Part shown: positions 1 through 7,474 of the stretch, in pieces
Layout of the letters: the number at the start of each line of letters is the position of its first letter
Numbering within the stretch: the first letter of the stretch is position 1
Assembly: GCA_035373905.1 (NCBI GenBank)
Contig: DAOSOK010000063.1
Coordinates: forward strand, 1 to 15,137
Length of the DNA: 15,137 bases
DNA from: Candidatus Ozemobacteraceae bacterium
GTDB taxonomy: Bacteria > Muiribacteriota > Ozemobacteria > Ozemobacterales > Ozemobacteraceae
Reading direction: 5' to 3'
Program-made: the position numbers and the translations under genes
Notes under the pieces: generated by a model
Seen by the model: only the letters and a program-made list of their open reading frames with translations
Databases searched by the model: none
Told to the model about the DNA's origin: nothing

Positions 1-127
1 CACCCAAATTCAACATCTACGTTAACACCCCCAACTGAACATACAAGACGAGTAGATGCGAGAAGTTTGCCGCGTTCCTTGTGAGATGCGGAGTTGCTGA
101 TGGGCCTGTGGCGATGATGCGGCCGGG

Positions 128-156
128 TTGTGGAACGTCGGGGGATCGGATAAAAT
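128..156 (+). promoter_or_regulatory. Candidate sigma70 promoter for the flavoredoxin/ligase/MoxR gene set
   Basis: TTGTGG (128-133) and TAAAAT (151-156) are separated by 17 nt. The -10 matches the consensus at five of six positions; the -35 is weak. It lies about 70 nt before the chosen flavoprotein start and is the best candidate to drive the first operon. Nothing else convincing is seen in 1-127. Confidence 0.4.
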
Positions 157-225
157 GAACGTCGAGAGGCAATGGGGAGCCGGGGGGAAGAGCAGCCGCC
201 GGTTCCGGAAAGGGAGGAATCGCTT

Positions 226-804
226 GTGTTGAAAAGTATAGACAAAAATACATTCGTGCCGATGCCGGTCGTGCTCGTCGGCACGATGCATAATGGGGAG
301 CCGAACTTCAGCCCGGTCGGCTGGATCAGCCGGGTGAACGCCCAGCCGCCCATGCTTGGCATCGGCCTCTACAAGGGGCATGCCACGACGGCGGCCATCG
401 AGGAACATCGCGAGTTCAGCGTCTGCCTTCCCGGGAAGGAACTGATCGAGCGTGTCGACTACTGCGGCCTCGTTTCGGCGAGAAAGGCGAGCAAGGCGGG
501 CGTGTTCAAGACGTTCACCAACGAGCTGAGATTCGCTCCCATGATCGAGGAGTGCCCGCTGTGCATCGAGTGCAAGCTCGTGAAATCGGTCGATCTTCCC
601 AGCAACACGTTTTTCATCGGCGAGATCGTCGCAGCCTATGCGGACCCCCTGATTCTCACCGACGACAAGCCCGATATGACGAAAATGCACGGGTTGATTC
701 TCACGATGCCTGACAACCGGTACTGGAACATCGGTGATACGATCGGCCAGGCATGGGGCATCGGGAAAACCTATCGAAGCGGAGGCAAGGCGGGGGGGGC
801 GTGA
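226..804 (+). CDS. Flavoredoxin-like flavin reductase family protein (FMN-binding split barrel)
   Basis: This is a small flavoprotein of the flavin reductase/flavoredoxin type, about 192 residues. Members bind FMN and carry electrons or reduce flavins in the cytoplasm. The N-terminal stretch with GTMHNGEPN, the central DYCGLVSARK (compare DYFG-VSGR in flavoredoxins), and ECKLV...FFIGEI near the end follow the usual order of the family. The reading frame is open from an ATG at 172, but AGGGAGG at 211-217 sits 8 nt before GTG 226 (with TTG 229 next), and the family homology begins there, so GTG 226 is preferred. The next gene starts 25 nt after the stop, suggesting co-transcription with the ligase. 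The physiological electron partner cannot be inferred. Family call is firm; FMN binding is inferred from family. Confidence 0.85.
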   Translation: MLKSIDKNTFVPMPVVLVGTMHNGEPNFSPVGWISRVNAQPPMLGIGLYKGHATTAAIEEHREFSVCLPGKELIERVDYCGLVSARKASKAGVFKTFTNELRFAPMIEECPLCIECKLVKSVDLPSNTFFIGEIVAAYADPLILTDDKPDMTKMHGLILTMPDNRYWNIGDTIGQAWGIGKTYRSGGKAGGA

Positions 805-829
805 TCTGCGCCTGTGTTCCCGAGAACGC

Positions 830-2245
830 ATGCCGATGCCCGGCGACAGACGACTGACTGACGAAGAGCGGTTCCCGCTCCTAGACGAAACCGGGCGCCG
901 GATGCTGGAACGCCTTCGTGAACATCCCCATGCGCCGCGCTGGACCTTCCCCTGCGGCGACCGCCTGACCCGGGAATTCTGCGACCGTATCGGATCGTTC
1001 GAGGCTGACCTGCGCTGCGGGCCGGCCGGAAGTGGCTGGGTCGGCGGCGACCGTCGTCCGGCCTGGCTCGAACCGTTTGCGGAGAAATGCCTGCGACACG
1101 TGCCGGCGTACCGGCGCCGGGCCCGTTCCGGCTGCCGGTTCGACGAGATTCCGACCTGCAGCCGCGCGGACCTGGGGCGGGAGCCATGGGCCTTCGTGCC
1201 CGATGACCAGCCGCTTGACGATCTGCTTGCCTATTATACGTCGGGAACGACGGGAAACGCGGTGTCGGTGCTTTCGCACCCGGTGACGGCGGGTGCGTAT
1301 CTGGCCGCCCTGCGCGTGATGCTCGGGCGTGCCGGAATCGCGCTCGAATCCGGGCCTGACCGGGTCGCGATCGCCCAGGTCTGCGCCCAGACCGCCACGT
1401 TCACCCATGCGACGATCATGTCGTATCTCGGGGGGGCAGGATACGTGAAGGTCAACCTGAACCCCCACGAATGGCGGCACCCGGAAGACCCGGTCAGGTT
1501 TCTCGACGACACGGCGCCGGAGATCCTGACCGGTGACCCCGTCGCGTTCGCCGCGCTCGCCGAACTGCCCCTCCGCCACCGGCCCCGCGCACTCGTTTCC
1601 TCGGCCATGTCCCTTCTGCCGGGGCTGAAAGCGATGCTGGAAACGCGCTTCGGGTGCCGGGTCTTCGACGTGTATTCCCTCAACGAGTCGCGGTTCGTCG
1701 CGTTCGCGGGGCCCCACGGCCACGAAATCCTGCCGCACGACCTCTATGTCGAGATTCTCGACGAGCGGGACCGTGTCTGCCCGCCCGGGAAGAGGGGAGA
1801 AATCGTTCTGACCTGCGGCCGGAACCCCTTCCTGCCCCTGCTGCGGTACCGGACCGGCGACACGGCCGCGCTGGGCTGGGTCGAGGGAAAACCCGTTCTT
1901 CTCGGGCTCGAGGGGCGCGCACCGGTGCTGTTTCTCACGAGCGGCGGCGAAGTGGTGAACTCGATCGACGTGACGCGGGCCCTGGGGCATCTGCCGATTT
2001 CGCAGTTCTCTCTTCGCCAGGAAACGGACGGAAGCCTGGTGCTCCGGTTCCGGGGGGCGGAAGGCGAAGAAGAGGCCATGCGCCGGATCCTGGAATGCCT
2101 GTTCGGCCCAGGAATGAATATAGATATTGGTATACTCGATGCGCCGCTCGCCGGGGGAGGGAAGGCCATAACCTACTCGAGCGCCCTTTCCCCCGAAACA
2201 CTCGTGAAACAGCCGTGGAGCTGGCGGCCCGCCGATGGAGGATAA
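830..2245 (+). CDS. PaaK-like AMP-forming acyl-CoA ligase / adenylate-forming enzyme
   Basis: This 471-residue protein belongs to the phenylacetate-CoA ligase branch of the adenylate-forming (ANL) superfamily, which activates a carboxylic acid with ATP to an acyl-AMP and usually passes it to CoA. Visible motifs are the phosphate loop TSGTTGN (137-143; Asn replaces the common Lys), the aromatic-x-x-x-Glu motif YSLNES (282-287), the ATP-ribose motif YRTGD (340-344), and a C-terminal GGGK that could supply the catalytic lysine. The core motifs look intact. The frame is open from ATG 734, but that part overlaps the flavoprotein gene, so ATG 830 (or 836) is chosen; no strong ribosome binding site decides between them. 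The stop lies 6 nt before the MoxR ATPase start and contains part of its Shine-Dalgarno, so the two are almost certainly co-transcribed. The acid substrate is unknown. Confidence 0.8.
   Translation: MPMPGDRRLTDEERFPLLDETGRRMLERLREHPHAPRWTFPCGDRLTREFCDRIGSFEADLRCGPAGSGWVGGDRRPAWLEPFAEKCLRHVPAYRRRARSGCRFDEIPTCSRADLGREPWAFVPDDQPLDDLLAYYTSGTTGNAVSVLSHPVTAGAYLAALRVMLGRAGIALESGPDRVAIAQVCAQTATFTHATIMSYLGGAGYVKVNLNPHEWRHPEDPVRFLDDTAPEILTGDPVAFAALAELPLRHRPRALVSSAMSLLPGLKAMLETRFGCRVFDVYSLNESRFVAFAGPHGHEILPHDLYVEILDERDRVCPPGKRGEIVLTCGRNPFLPLLRYRTGDTAALGWVEGKPVLLGLEGRAPVLFLTSGGEVVNSIDVTRALGHLPISQFSLRQETDGSLVLRFRGAEGEEEAMRRILECLFGPGMNIDIGILDAPLAGGGKAITYSSALSPETLVKQPWSWRPADGG
2128..2136 (+). promoter_or_regulatory. 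Possible internal extended -10 promoter ahead of the MoxR gene
   Basis: TG-G-TATACT forms an extended -10 element in an abruptly AT-rich patch (about 2111-2141) at the 3' end of the ligase gene, about 115 nt before the MoxR start. No good -35 is seen. It could give the ATPase/vWA genes expression independent of the ligase. This is inference from motif and position only. Confidence 0.3.
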
Positions 2246-2251
2246 CGTCCC

Positions 2252-3880
2252 ATGAGTCTGAAAGACACGTTCGCGTCGCTTGCCTCGGTATTCGGAAAGG
2301 TGTCGGCGTCGCCGACCCACCTGTCCCGCAAGACGCGGCGGAAGAGCGGTTTCGACGTCGCCGACCTGTATGATGGCCCCATCGACGTCCGGAGGACCGG
2401 CGGGACCCCCGGGGAGGGCGAGGCCGGCCCGGCCCTCGACGAAAAACTCCGCCAGGCGTATTTCTGGATCATCAACCACGCGATCATCAGTCCGTTCTAC
2501 GACATCGAGTTCAACGACGAGCCGCCGCAGGGCTTCACCCTCGGCGACCGCAAAAGCCGCCTGAACCTGCCGACCGACCAGAGTTACTCGAGTTTCGTCC
2601 TCCTGCCGCTCCTGACGCTCGTCCTGCGACGCCGCTGCCTGCTGGTGGGCGGGCCGGGGCGCGGAAAAACCGCCAGCGCCGTCCTCATGGGGGTCATGGC
2701 AGGATATACACTGAAAGATATCAAACGCGCCATCCAGCACGGCCAACCGCAGATGACGATCGCCGACCTGCTTGGAAACCCCCTCCCCTCATCGCTCGTG
2801 AATGCCCAGACGATGGATGACGTGAAGATATCGTGGCGGAAATGGCTCGGGATGCGCGTGAAAATCATCGACGAGTACAACCGCATTCCGACGCGCACCC
2901 AGTCGGCCCTGCTGACCGTGCTCGCAGACGATTACGCCGAATTATACGATCAGATATACGAATGCCCGCCGTCGGCCTGGTATCTCACGGCGAACGACGA
3001 CGCGGGCGGCGGTACCTACCAGGTCATCGAGGCCCTGCGCGACCGCATCGACGTCGTGGTGAAAGCGCTGCATTTCAACACGCGCTTTTTGCGCGACCTG
3101 CTGATCCGCATCGAGGAGGAGGTCCGGCCCGAAGAGGTCGTTCCGGCCGGGCTTGTCTTTTCCGGCGAAGAGATCGACCGGGCGCATCGCGAGATTCTCG
3201 CGGTCGAGATCCCGCCCTCGCTCCTGCGGCGAATCGAGTTCTTCACCTCGCATTTCGAGTTCTGCGACATCGCCGCGGACCAGATCGAATACAAGACCAA
3301 GGATACCGTGAAGCTCGGCGGGATCGATTGGCAGGCGATGTCGGGGCAGGACGCCGGCAAAGACCGGATCCGCGATCTCGGCAGCCAGACGCGCAACGGC
3401 CTCTCTGTGCGCGCGATGATGACGGTTCTCGCCTACGCCAAGGCCCTGGCCTGGTTCCGCGGCTTCGACGAAGTCGGGTTCGAGGACGTGCGCCAGATCA
3501 TGCCGTTCGTCCTGCACGACAAGCTCGTCCAGGACCCGGACTCGCCGTTTTTCGAGCAGCCCGGCCATACGACGTTCCGCATCGACCGCATCGGCTGGAT
3601 CAGGAAACTGTTCGATCTTTCCTGTCAGGAGTTCGACCGGCTCGGCCTCGAAAAGGAGGACCCCGTCGCCGACCTGCTCCTGGAAATCGGGAAAGGACTC
3701 GACGGCGTCGGCGAAGCCGAGGTCAGAAAGCGGCTCGCCGTGATCGAACGGCAACTTGGGGAGATTGCAAAAGGGCGCAAGATGTACGGGCACCTGTTCG
3801 ACGACGTGCTCGCCCTGAAATACATGCACCAGCGCTATACCAATTATCTCAAATGGCTGTCCTGGAAGGGCGGCGCGTGA
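2252..3880 (+). CDS. MoxR-type AAA+ ATPase of a MoxR-vWA system
   Basis: This is a 542-residue cytoplasmic AAA+ ATPase. Walker A is GGPGRGKT (133-140). Walker B is IIDEYNRIP around D207/E208, the form seen in MoxR proteins (DE-NR-P). A sensor-1-like Asn follows at about 248 in YLTANDD, and ALRDRID with R263/R265 offers candidate arginine-finger residues. The usual MoxR protein is about 300-350 residues; this one has about 115 extra N-terminal residues and a long helical C-terminus, as in the versions that work in multi-gene vWA systems. GGAGG at 2237-2241 supports ATG 2252. The stop codon overlaps the next gene's GTG start (GTGA), and a vWA gene lies two genes downstream. MoxR/vWA pairs act as chaperone-like motors that remodel or activate partner proteins. 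ATPase call is firm; system membership is inferred from context. Confidence 0.9.
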   Translation: MSLKDTFASLASVFGKVSASPTHLSRKTRRKSGFDVADLYDGPIDVRRTGGTPGEGEAGPALDEKLRQAYFWIINHAIISPFYDIEFNDEPPQGFTLGDRKSRLNLPTDQSYSSFVLLPLLTLVLRRRCLLVGGPGRGKTASAVLMGVMAGYTLKDIKRAIQHGQPQMTIADLLGNPLPSSLVNAQTMDDVKISWRKWLGMRVKIIDEYNRIPTRTQSALLTVLADDYAELYDQIYECPPSAWYLTANDDAGGGTYQVIEALRDRIDVVVKALHFNTRFLRDLLIRIEEEVRPEEVVPAGLVFSGEEIDRAHREILAVEIPPSLLRRIEFFTSHFEFCDIAADQIEYKTKDTVKLGGIDWQAMSGQDAGKDRIRDLGSQTRNGLSVRAMMTVLAYAKALAWFRGFDEVGFEDVRQIMPFVLHDKLVQDPDSPFFEQPGHTTFRIDRIGWIRKLFDLSCQEFDRLGLEKEDPVADLLLEIGKGLDGVGEAEVRKRLAVIERQLGEIAKGRKMYGHLFDDVLALKYMHQRYTNYLKWLSWKGGA

Positions 3881-5019
3881 ACCAGAGCGGACGTGAACGC
3901 ATCGCCGGTCCGGCCAAGGGAGAGGGCCTGGTTTCAGGACCGCTGGCCGAAGCGTTCCGGCGCGGGCGCGAGCGGTTCAATACCGCCTTTTTCATCTCCC
4001 GGCAATCGTCTCCCGGTCTCGATGAAACGATCTTCGCGCAGCATCTCCGCATGCTGGCGCCGGTCGCGGACGCGGTCGCGCGCCATGGTCCGGAGCGTCT
4101 CGATGCCGCTGTCGCAACGCTCTACGATCTGCTTCTCGACCTGCTTGCAAGAGGAATCCTGAGCGATGGCGCGAGAACGGATCTGCTCCGGCGGGTCATC
4201 ACGGAACTGCTTCCCTCGCTCCATGTCTTTCTCGCCGAGGCCCCGTATGAAACGGCTGGGAAACTGGTGAACGCGGCTCTTCAGATCGACGCTACTCCCG
4301 GTGCGCGGTCGAAAGAATGGATGGATCTTCTGGCTATGGTTGCTCCGAGCGTTTCGGGGCGAGAGGAATTGTTCGATGCCGGACGCGTCCTTGCATGGCG
4401 ATGCGGAATGGCCCACCAGCGGACGACGGCGTTGCGCGCGGCGGAGCGGCTGAGCGAAGCGGTGTTTTTCCCGGTTCTCGGAGTTCCGCGGGCAGGCCCG
4501 GGCGGTCCCGTCTCCCCGTCGGAACTTCTCCGGGCGCTTGCTGGAGACCCCTGGCTGCATCCGGCCCGCACCGTCGATGGAACGGCCGGCCGGCCGAAGA
4601 CGCTTCGGCTCGTCGCGGACGCCGGCGGGTTCCGCGGTTTCGGCGGCCCGTTCCTGGCGCCGCCCCGCGCCTGCGTCGCCGACGGTGCTCTCGTTCTGTC
4701 CGATGGCGGCCGGGCCTGGCGGATGAACGCCGATGTTTTCGGCGTCGTGTTCTCACAAATATTTGATGATATATGCCGGGACGGAAGCCGTGGCGCAGCC
4801 TCGAAACAGGCTCTCCGGGACGACGCCCACGATGTCACGGTTTCCGGGGAGGGAACGATCGCGTGGAACGGTCTGAAAACACGGTGCGACCGGCTTGCGT
4901 ATCCGACCGGCGTCGCCTGCGACGGCACGACGGCCGTCGTCACCCTCAGGCATTCGCATCGCGTGCTGGTCTTTGGCCGGACCGTCGATCTTCCGGACGG
5001 TACCGGGAGGGCGGGATGA
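3877..5019 (+). CDS. Uncharacterised MoxR-vWA-associated protein, helical N-terminus and beta-rich C-terminus (possible bpX-type component)
   Basis: This 380-residue protein sits between the MoxR and vWA genes. Residues about 15-235 are predicted mostly helical with Leu/Ala-rich stretches. From about 241 to the end the sequence is beta-rich, with short hydrophobic strands separated by Gly/Asp turns (for example GTIAWNG and AVVTLRHSHRVLVFG). No catalytic motif, signal peptide or membrane segment is seen. The frame is open far upstream, but only as a shadow of the MoxR gene; GTG 3877 is chosen because GGAAGGG lies about 6 nt before it and it overlaps the MoxR stop as GTGA. The stop overlaps the vWA start as ATGA. 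By position it is the candidate third component of a MoxR-vWA-beta-propeller system, but about 140 beta-rich residues are too few for a full propeller. I do not recognise it by sequence alone. Confidence 0.75.
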   Translation: MNQSGRERIAGPAKGEGLVSGPLAEAFRRGRERFNTAFFISRQSSPGLDETIFAQHLRMLAPVADAVARHGPERLDAAVATLYDLLLDLLARGILSDGARTDLLRRVITELLPSLHVFLAEAPYETAGKLVNAALQIDATPGARSKEWMDLLAMVAPSVSGREELFDAGRVLAWRCGMAHQRTTALRAAERLSEAVFFPVLGVPRAGPGGPVSPSELLRALAGDPWLHPARTVDGTAGRPKTLRLVADAGGFRGFGGPFLAPPRACVADGALVLSDGGRAWRMNADVFGVVFSQIFDDICRDGSRGAASKQALRDDAHDVTVSGEGTIAWNGLKTRCDRLAYPTGVACDGTTAVVTLRHSHRVLVFGRTVDLPDGTGRAG

Positions 5020-6806
5020 ACGGGAACGATGGCCGGATCGGGGCTTGGCGAGCCCACTGGCCAGCGGCGCTGGATGCCTGGAGCCGTCACACGAAACTTC
5101 GCGAACCCCGCTGGTGCGTGACCGCGGCCGAAGCGGCCGCCGAAGGCCTTCAAAACGACGATTCCGGGGCCATGATCCGCCTGAACGACCAGACGGTGGT
5201 CATCAGTTTTCCGAACCTGGTCCGGGCGGGCCTCGACCGGTTTCCGCTCCAGATTCTCGCGCACGAGATCGGCCACCACGTATACTGCCCGGGCGATCTC
5301 GCCGACCAGGCTCGCCTTCTCGCAAGGATCCGACGCGCCCTGCCGACGTTCGAGCGCCACGCGGGCCTCGTCGCGAACCTGTACGCGGACCTTCTCATCA
5401 ACAACCGGCTCCATCGCTCCGGCGGCATGAATTTCGCCGGCCTGTTCCGGGCATTGCGGGCCGACGGAAAGACCGACGCCGTCTGGACATTGTATATGCA
5501 TATATATGAAATGCTCTGGAGCCTCCCGGTCGGGACGCTTTCGACGGGGAAGGTGACCCCGAGACTGAGGGCCGACGCCGATCTCGGGGCGCGACTGGTG
5601 CGCGTTTACAGCCGTGACTGGCTCCAGGGTGCGGGGAGGTTCGCGTCCCTCCTGTATCCCCATATCGCCCAGGCGACCGAGCACGACGCCGGCGAATGGA
5701 TACGGAATCTGCGTGATCTCGAGAAAACCTGCTCCGGCGCCGACGTCGTGCCGGACGGCCTCATCGAGGTCGATGCCGGAGAAGCCGAAGGGGCCATTCA
5801 CCCCTCCCTCGATCCTGAACTGAATGGGCTCGAGGGAGCGGGCGACGACCAGGACGGACGGGAAGACGATGGAGACAACGACGGGGACAACGAAGGGAGA
5901 GCCAGGGAAGCTCAGGCGGGCGGCGCGGGCCAGTTCCGCGAGCCCTATCAGTATGGCGAACTCCTCCGGGAACTCGGCATCAACCTGTCGCCGGCCGACT
6001 TGGCGATCACCTACTACCGGGAACGCGCGAGGCCCTATCTGGCGCGGTTTCCCCGGCGCCGGGCGCCCGAAGCGACGGAGGAACAGATCGAAGGGCTGGA
6101 TACATGGGATATCGGTTCGCCTGTCGATGAAATGGATCTGTTCGAGACGGCGGCCGTGTCGCCCGTGATCATCCCCGGCGTCACGACGGTCCGGCGACGG
6201 GTCGGCATCGTGGCGGGAAAGGAGCCCGAAACCCTGCCGGTCGACCTCGACCTGTACGTCGACTGTTCGGGCTCGATGCCGGATCCGAGATATACGACCT
6301 CCTATACGGCGCTGGCCGGCGCCATCATCATCCTCTCCGCCCTTCGGGCCGGATCACGGGTGAAGGCGACGCTCTGGAGCGGCAAGAACGAAGTGAAGAC
6401 GACGGGCGAGTTCGTCCGCGACGAGCGGGCGCTCCTGGCCATCCTGACAGGCTATCTCGGCGGCGGCACCTGCTTCCCGATCCACCTGCTCCGTGAGACG
6501 TTCGACGGCAGAACCCCGAAGGACCGGCCGGTTCACGTGATGGTGATCTCGGACGACGGCATCGATACCATGTTCCAGGATGACGAAAAGGGCGTCAGCG
6601 GCTGGGAAACCGCCCGCATGGCTCTCGAACGCGGCCGGGCCGGCGGCACGCTCGCCCTCAACCTGTATGCAGACCTTGACGCGTATCATTGGACCGCCCG
6701 GGCCAAAAATATCGGTTGGGATATATCCGTGGTGAGGACGCTCGAGGATCTCGTCGGTTTCGCCCGTGAGTTCAGCCGCAAGCAGTATGAAAGGACGATT
6801 ACATGA
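5016..6806 (+). CDS. Zincin-like metallopeptidase (HExxH) fused to a C-terminal vWA domain
   Basis: This is a 596-residue, apparently cytoplasmic protein. The N-terminal domain contains HEIGHH (83-88), an HExxH zinc-binding motif, followed by NLYADLLINNRL (121-132), which resembles the A-D-x-x-x-N element after HExxH in DUF2201-type metallopeptidase/vWA proteins; D125 could be a further metal ligand. An acidic, Asp/Gly-rich linker occupies about 276-294. The C-terminal vWA domain has a complete metal-ion-dependent adhesion site: D416-x-S418-x-S420, T485 in GGGTC, and D513/D514 in VISDDG. GGGAGG at 5005-5010 and the ATGA overlap with the previous gene fix ATG 5016 although the frame is open to 4773. 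vWA proteins of this kind partner MoxR ATPases, which may load metal or gate activity. The intact HExxH suggests a real peptidase, not shown here. Confidence 0.85.
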   Translation: MNGNDGRIGAWRAHWPAALDAWSRHTKLREPRWCVTAAEAAAEGLQNDDSGAMIRLNDQTVVISFPNLVRAGLDRFPLQILAHEIGHHVYCPGDLADQARLLARIRRALPTFERHAGLVANLYADLLINNRLHRSGGMNFAGLFRALRADGKTDAVWTLYMHIYEMLWSLPVGTLSTGKVTPRLRADADLGARLVRVYSRDWLQGAGRFASLLYPHIAQATEHDAGEWIRNLRDLEKTCSGADVVPDGLIEVDAGEAEGAIHPSLDPELNGLEGAGDDQDGREDDGDNDGDNEGRAREAQAGGAGQFREPYQYGELLRELGINLSPADLAITYYRERARPYLARFPRRRAPEATEEQIEGLDTWDIGSPVDEMDLFETAAVSPVIIPGVTTVRRRVGIVAGKEPETLPVDLDLYVDCSGSMPDPRYTTSYTALAGAIIILSALRAGSRVKATLWSGKNEVKTTGEFVRDERALLAILTGYLGGGTCFPIHLLRETFDGRTPKDRPVHVMVISDDGIDTMFQDDEKGVSGWETARMALERGRAGGTLALNLYADLDAYHWTARAKNIGWDISVVRTLEDLVGFAREFSRKQYERTIT

Positions 6807-7396
6807 CGACGCGCGAAGGACCTTCGCTGGAACTGCTTCTCCGCCGGTTGGCCGAGACGCCGTACTGGTTTCTCCGAACACCCGGGGCGGATGACGGGCC
6901 GGAAGGCGGCGTCGACCTGACGGCCGTCCTCCGCGATCTGCTCCTGGACCTCGGCTGCGAGTCACCCGATACACCGGCTCTCCAGGTGATGAAACGGGTC
7001 GGCGGTCAGACCGAGCGCGGCCGGATCGCCCTGGTGCTCGCCTGGCTCCTTCACGACGGGTATTTCCTGGAGCGACGGGGGGCGTTCGTCGACGGCGCCC
7101 TCGCCGTGCTTCGCGAGATTCCCGGCCGGTTCACCGGCGTGGTCAGGGCGGAACGCTTCGTCACCGAGCCGGATCGACGGGAAGAGCTGGCACGGCTTTC
7201 CCTGAAACTTCTCGGCCTTCGGCCGGCAGGGGAGACCGACGTGCAGGCCGCGGATCGGCTCGTTTCCCTCGACAGCGTCGAGCGGGCGAACATCGTCCGG
7301 GAAGCGCGGGCGGCGGAAAAACGGGCCCGGGAAATCCGCGAGGCGATGGCCCGAAAAGCCGCCGAAGAGGCTGCGGCCACATACGGACGCGAGTGA
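6803..7396 (+). CDS. Uncharacterised helical protein ending the MoxR-vWA operon
   Basis: This 197-residue protein starts at ATG 6803, overlapping the vWA stop as ATGA, so it is translationally coupled to it. It is mainly helical. The N-terminal two thirds read as a compact Leu-rich fold with GRIALVLAWLLHDGYFLERRG in the middle. The last 45 residues (about 150-195) form a highly charged Ala/Arg/Glu helix that could be a coiled coil or an interaction tail. There is no signal peptide, membrane segment or recognisable catalytic motif. A promoter for the following gene begins 21 nt after its stop, so this is probably the last gene of the operon. Function is unknown; an adaptor or regulator of the ATPase/vWA pair is the simplest reading from position. 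Confidence 0.7.
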   Translation: MTTREGPSLELLLRRLAETPYWFLRTPGADDGPEGGVDLTAVLRDLLLDLGCESPDTPALQVMKRVGGQTERGRIALVLAWLLHDGYFLERRGAFVDGALAVLREIPGRFTGVVRAERFVTEPDRREELARLSLKLLGLRPAGETDVQAADRLVSLDSVERANIVREARAAEKRAREIREAMARKAAEEAAATYGRE

Positions 7397-7416
7397 GAGA
7401 CCGGGAGAAACGGTGC

Positions 7417-7445
7417 TTGACCTGAGAACCCCGGATCGATACACT
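7417..7445 (+). promoter_or_regulatory. Sigma70-like promoter of the 7475 gene
   Basis: TTGACC (7417-7422), a 17-nt spacer and TACACT (7440-7445) form one of the best promoters in the window. It ends 29 nt before ATG 7475, giving a leader of about 20 nt with GGAG at 7466-7469. It separates the MoxR-vWA operon from the next gene. Confidence 0.65.
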
Positions 7446-7474
7446 CACGGATAGAACGAGAGGACGGAGACGAT

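Noticed and set aside
881..2746. A 621-codon open frame on the minus strand across the ligase and MoxR genes
   Set aside because: It is antisense to two genes with clear motifs; long antisense frames are expected in GC-rich DNA. The product has no recognisable domain and is low-complexity, rich in Arg/Pro/Gly.
2833..3876. Upstream extension of the 380-residue protein into the MoxR gene
   Set aside because: It is a +1-type shadow of the ATPase gene; the GTGA overlap with a Shine-Dalgarno at 3864-3870 gives a natural start at 3877.
4281..5801. A 506-codon minus-strand open frame over the 380-residue and vWA genes
   Set aside because: It is the shadow of two well-supported genes and shows no domain or ribosome binding site.
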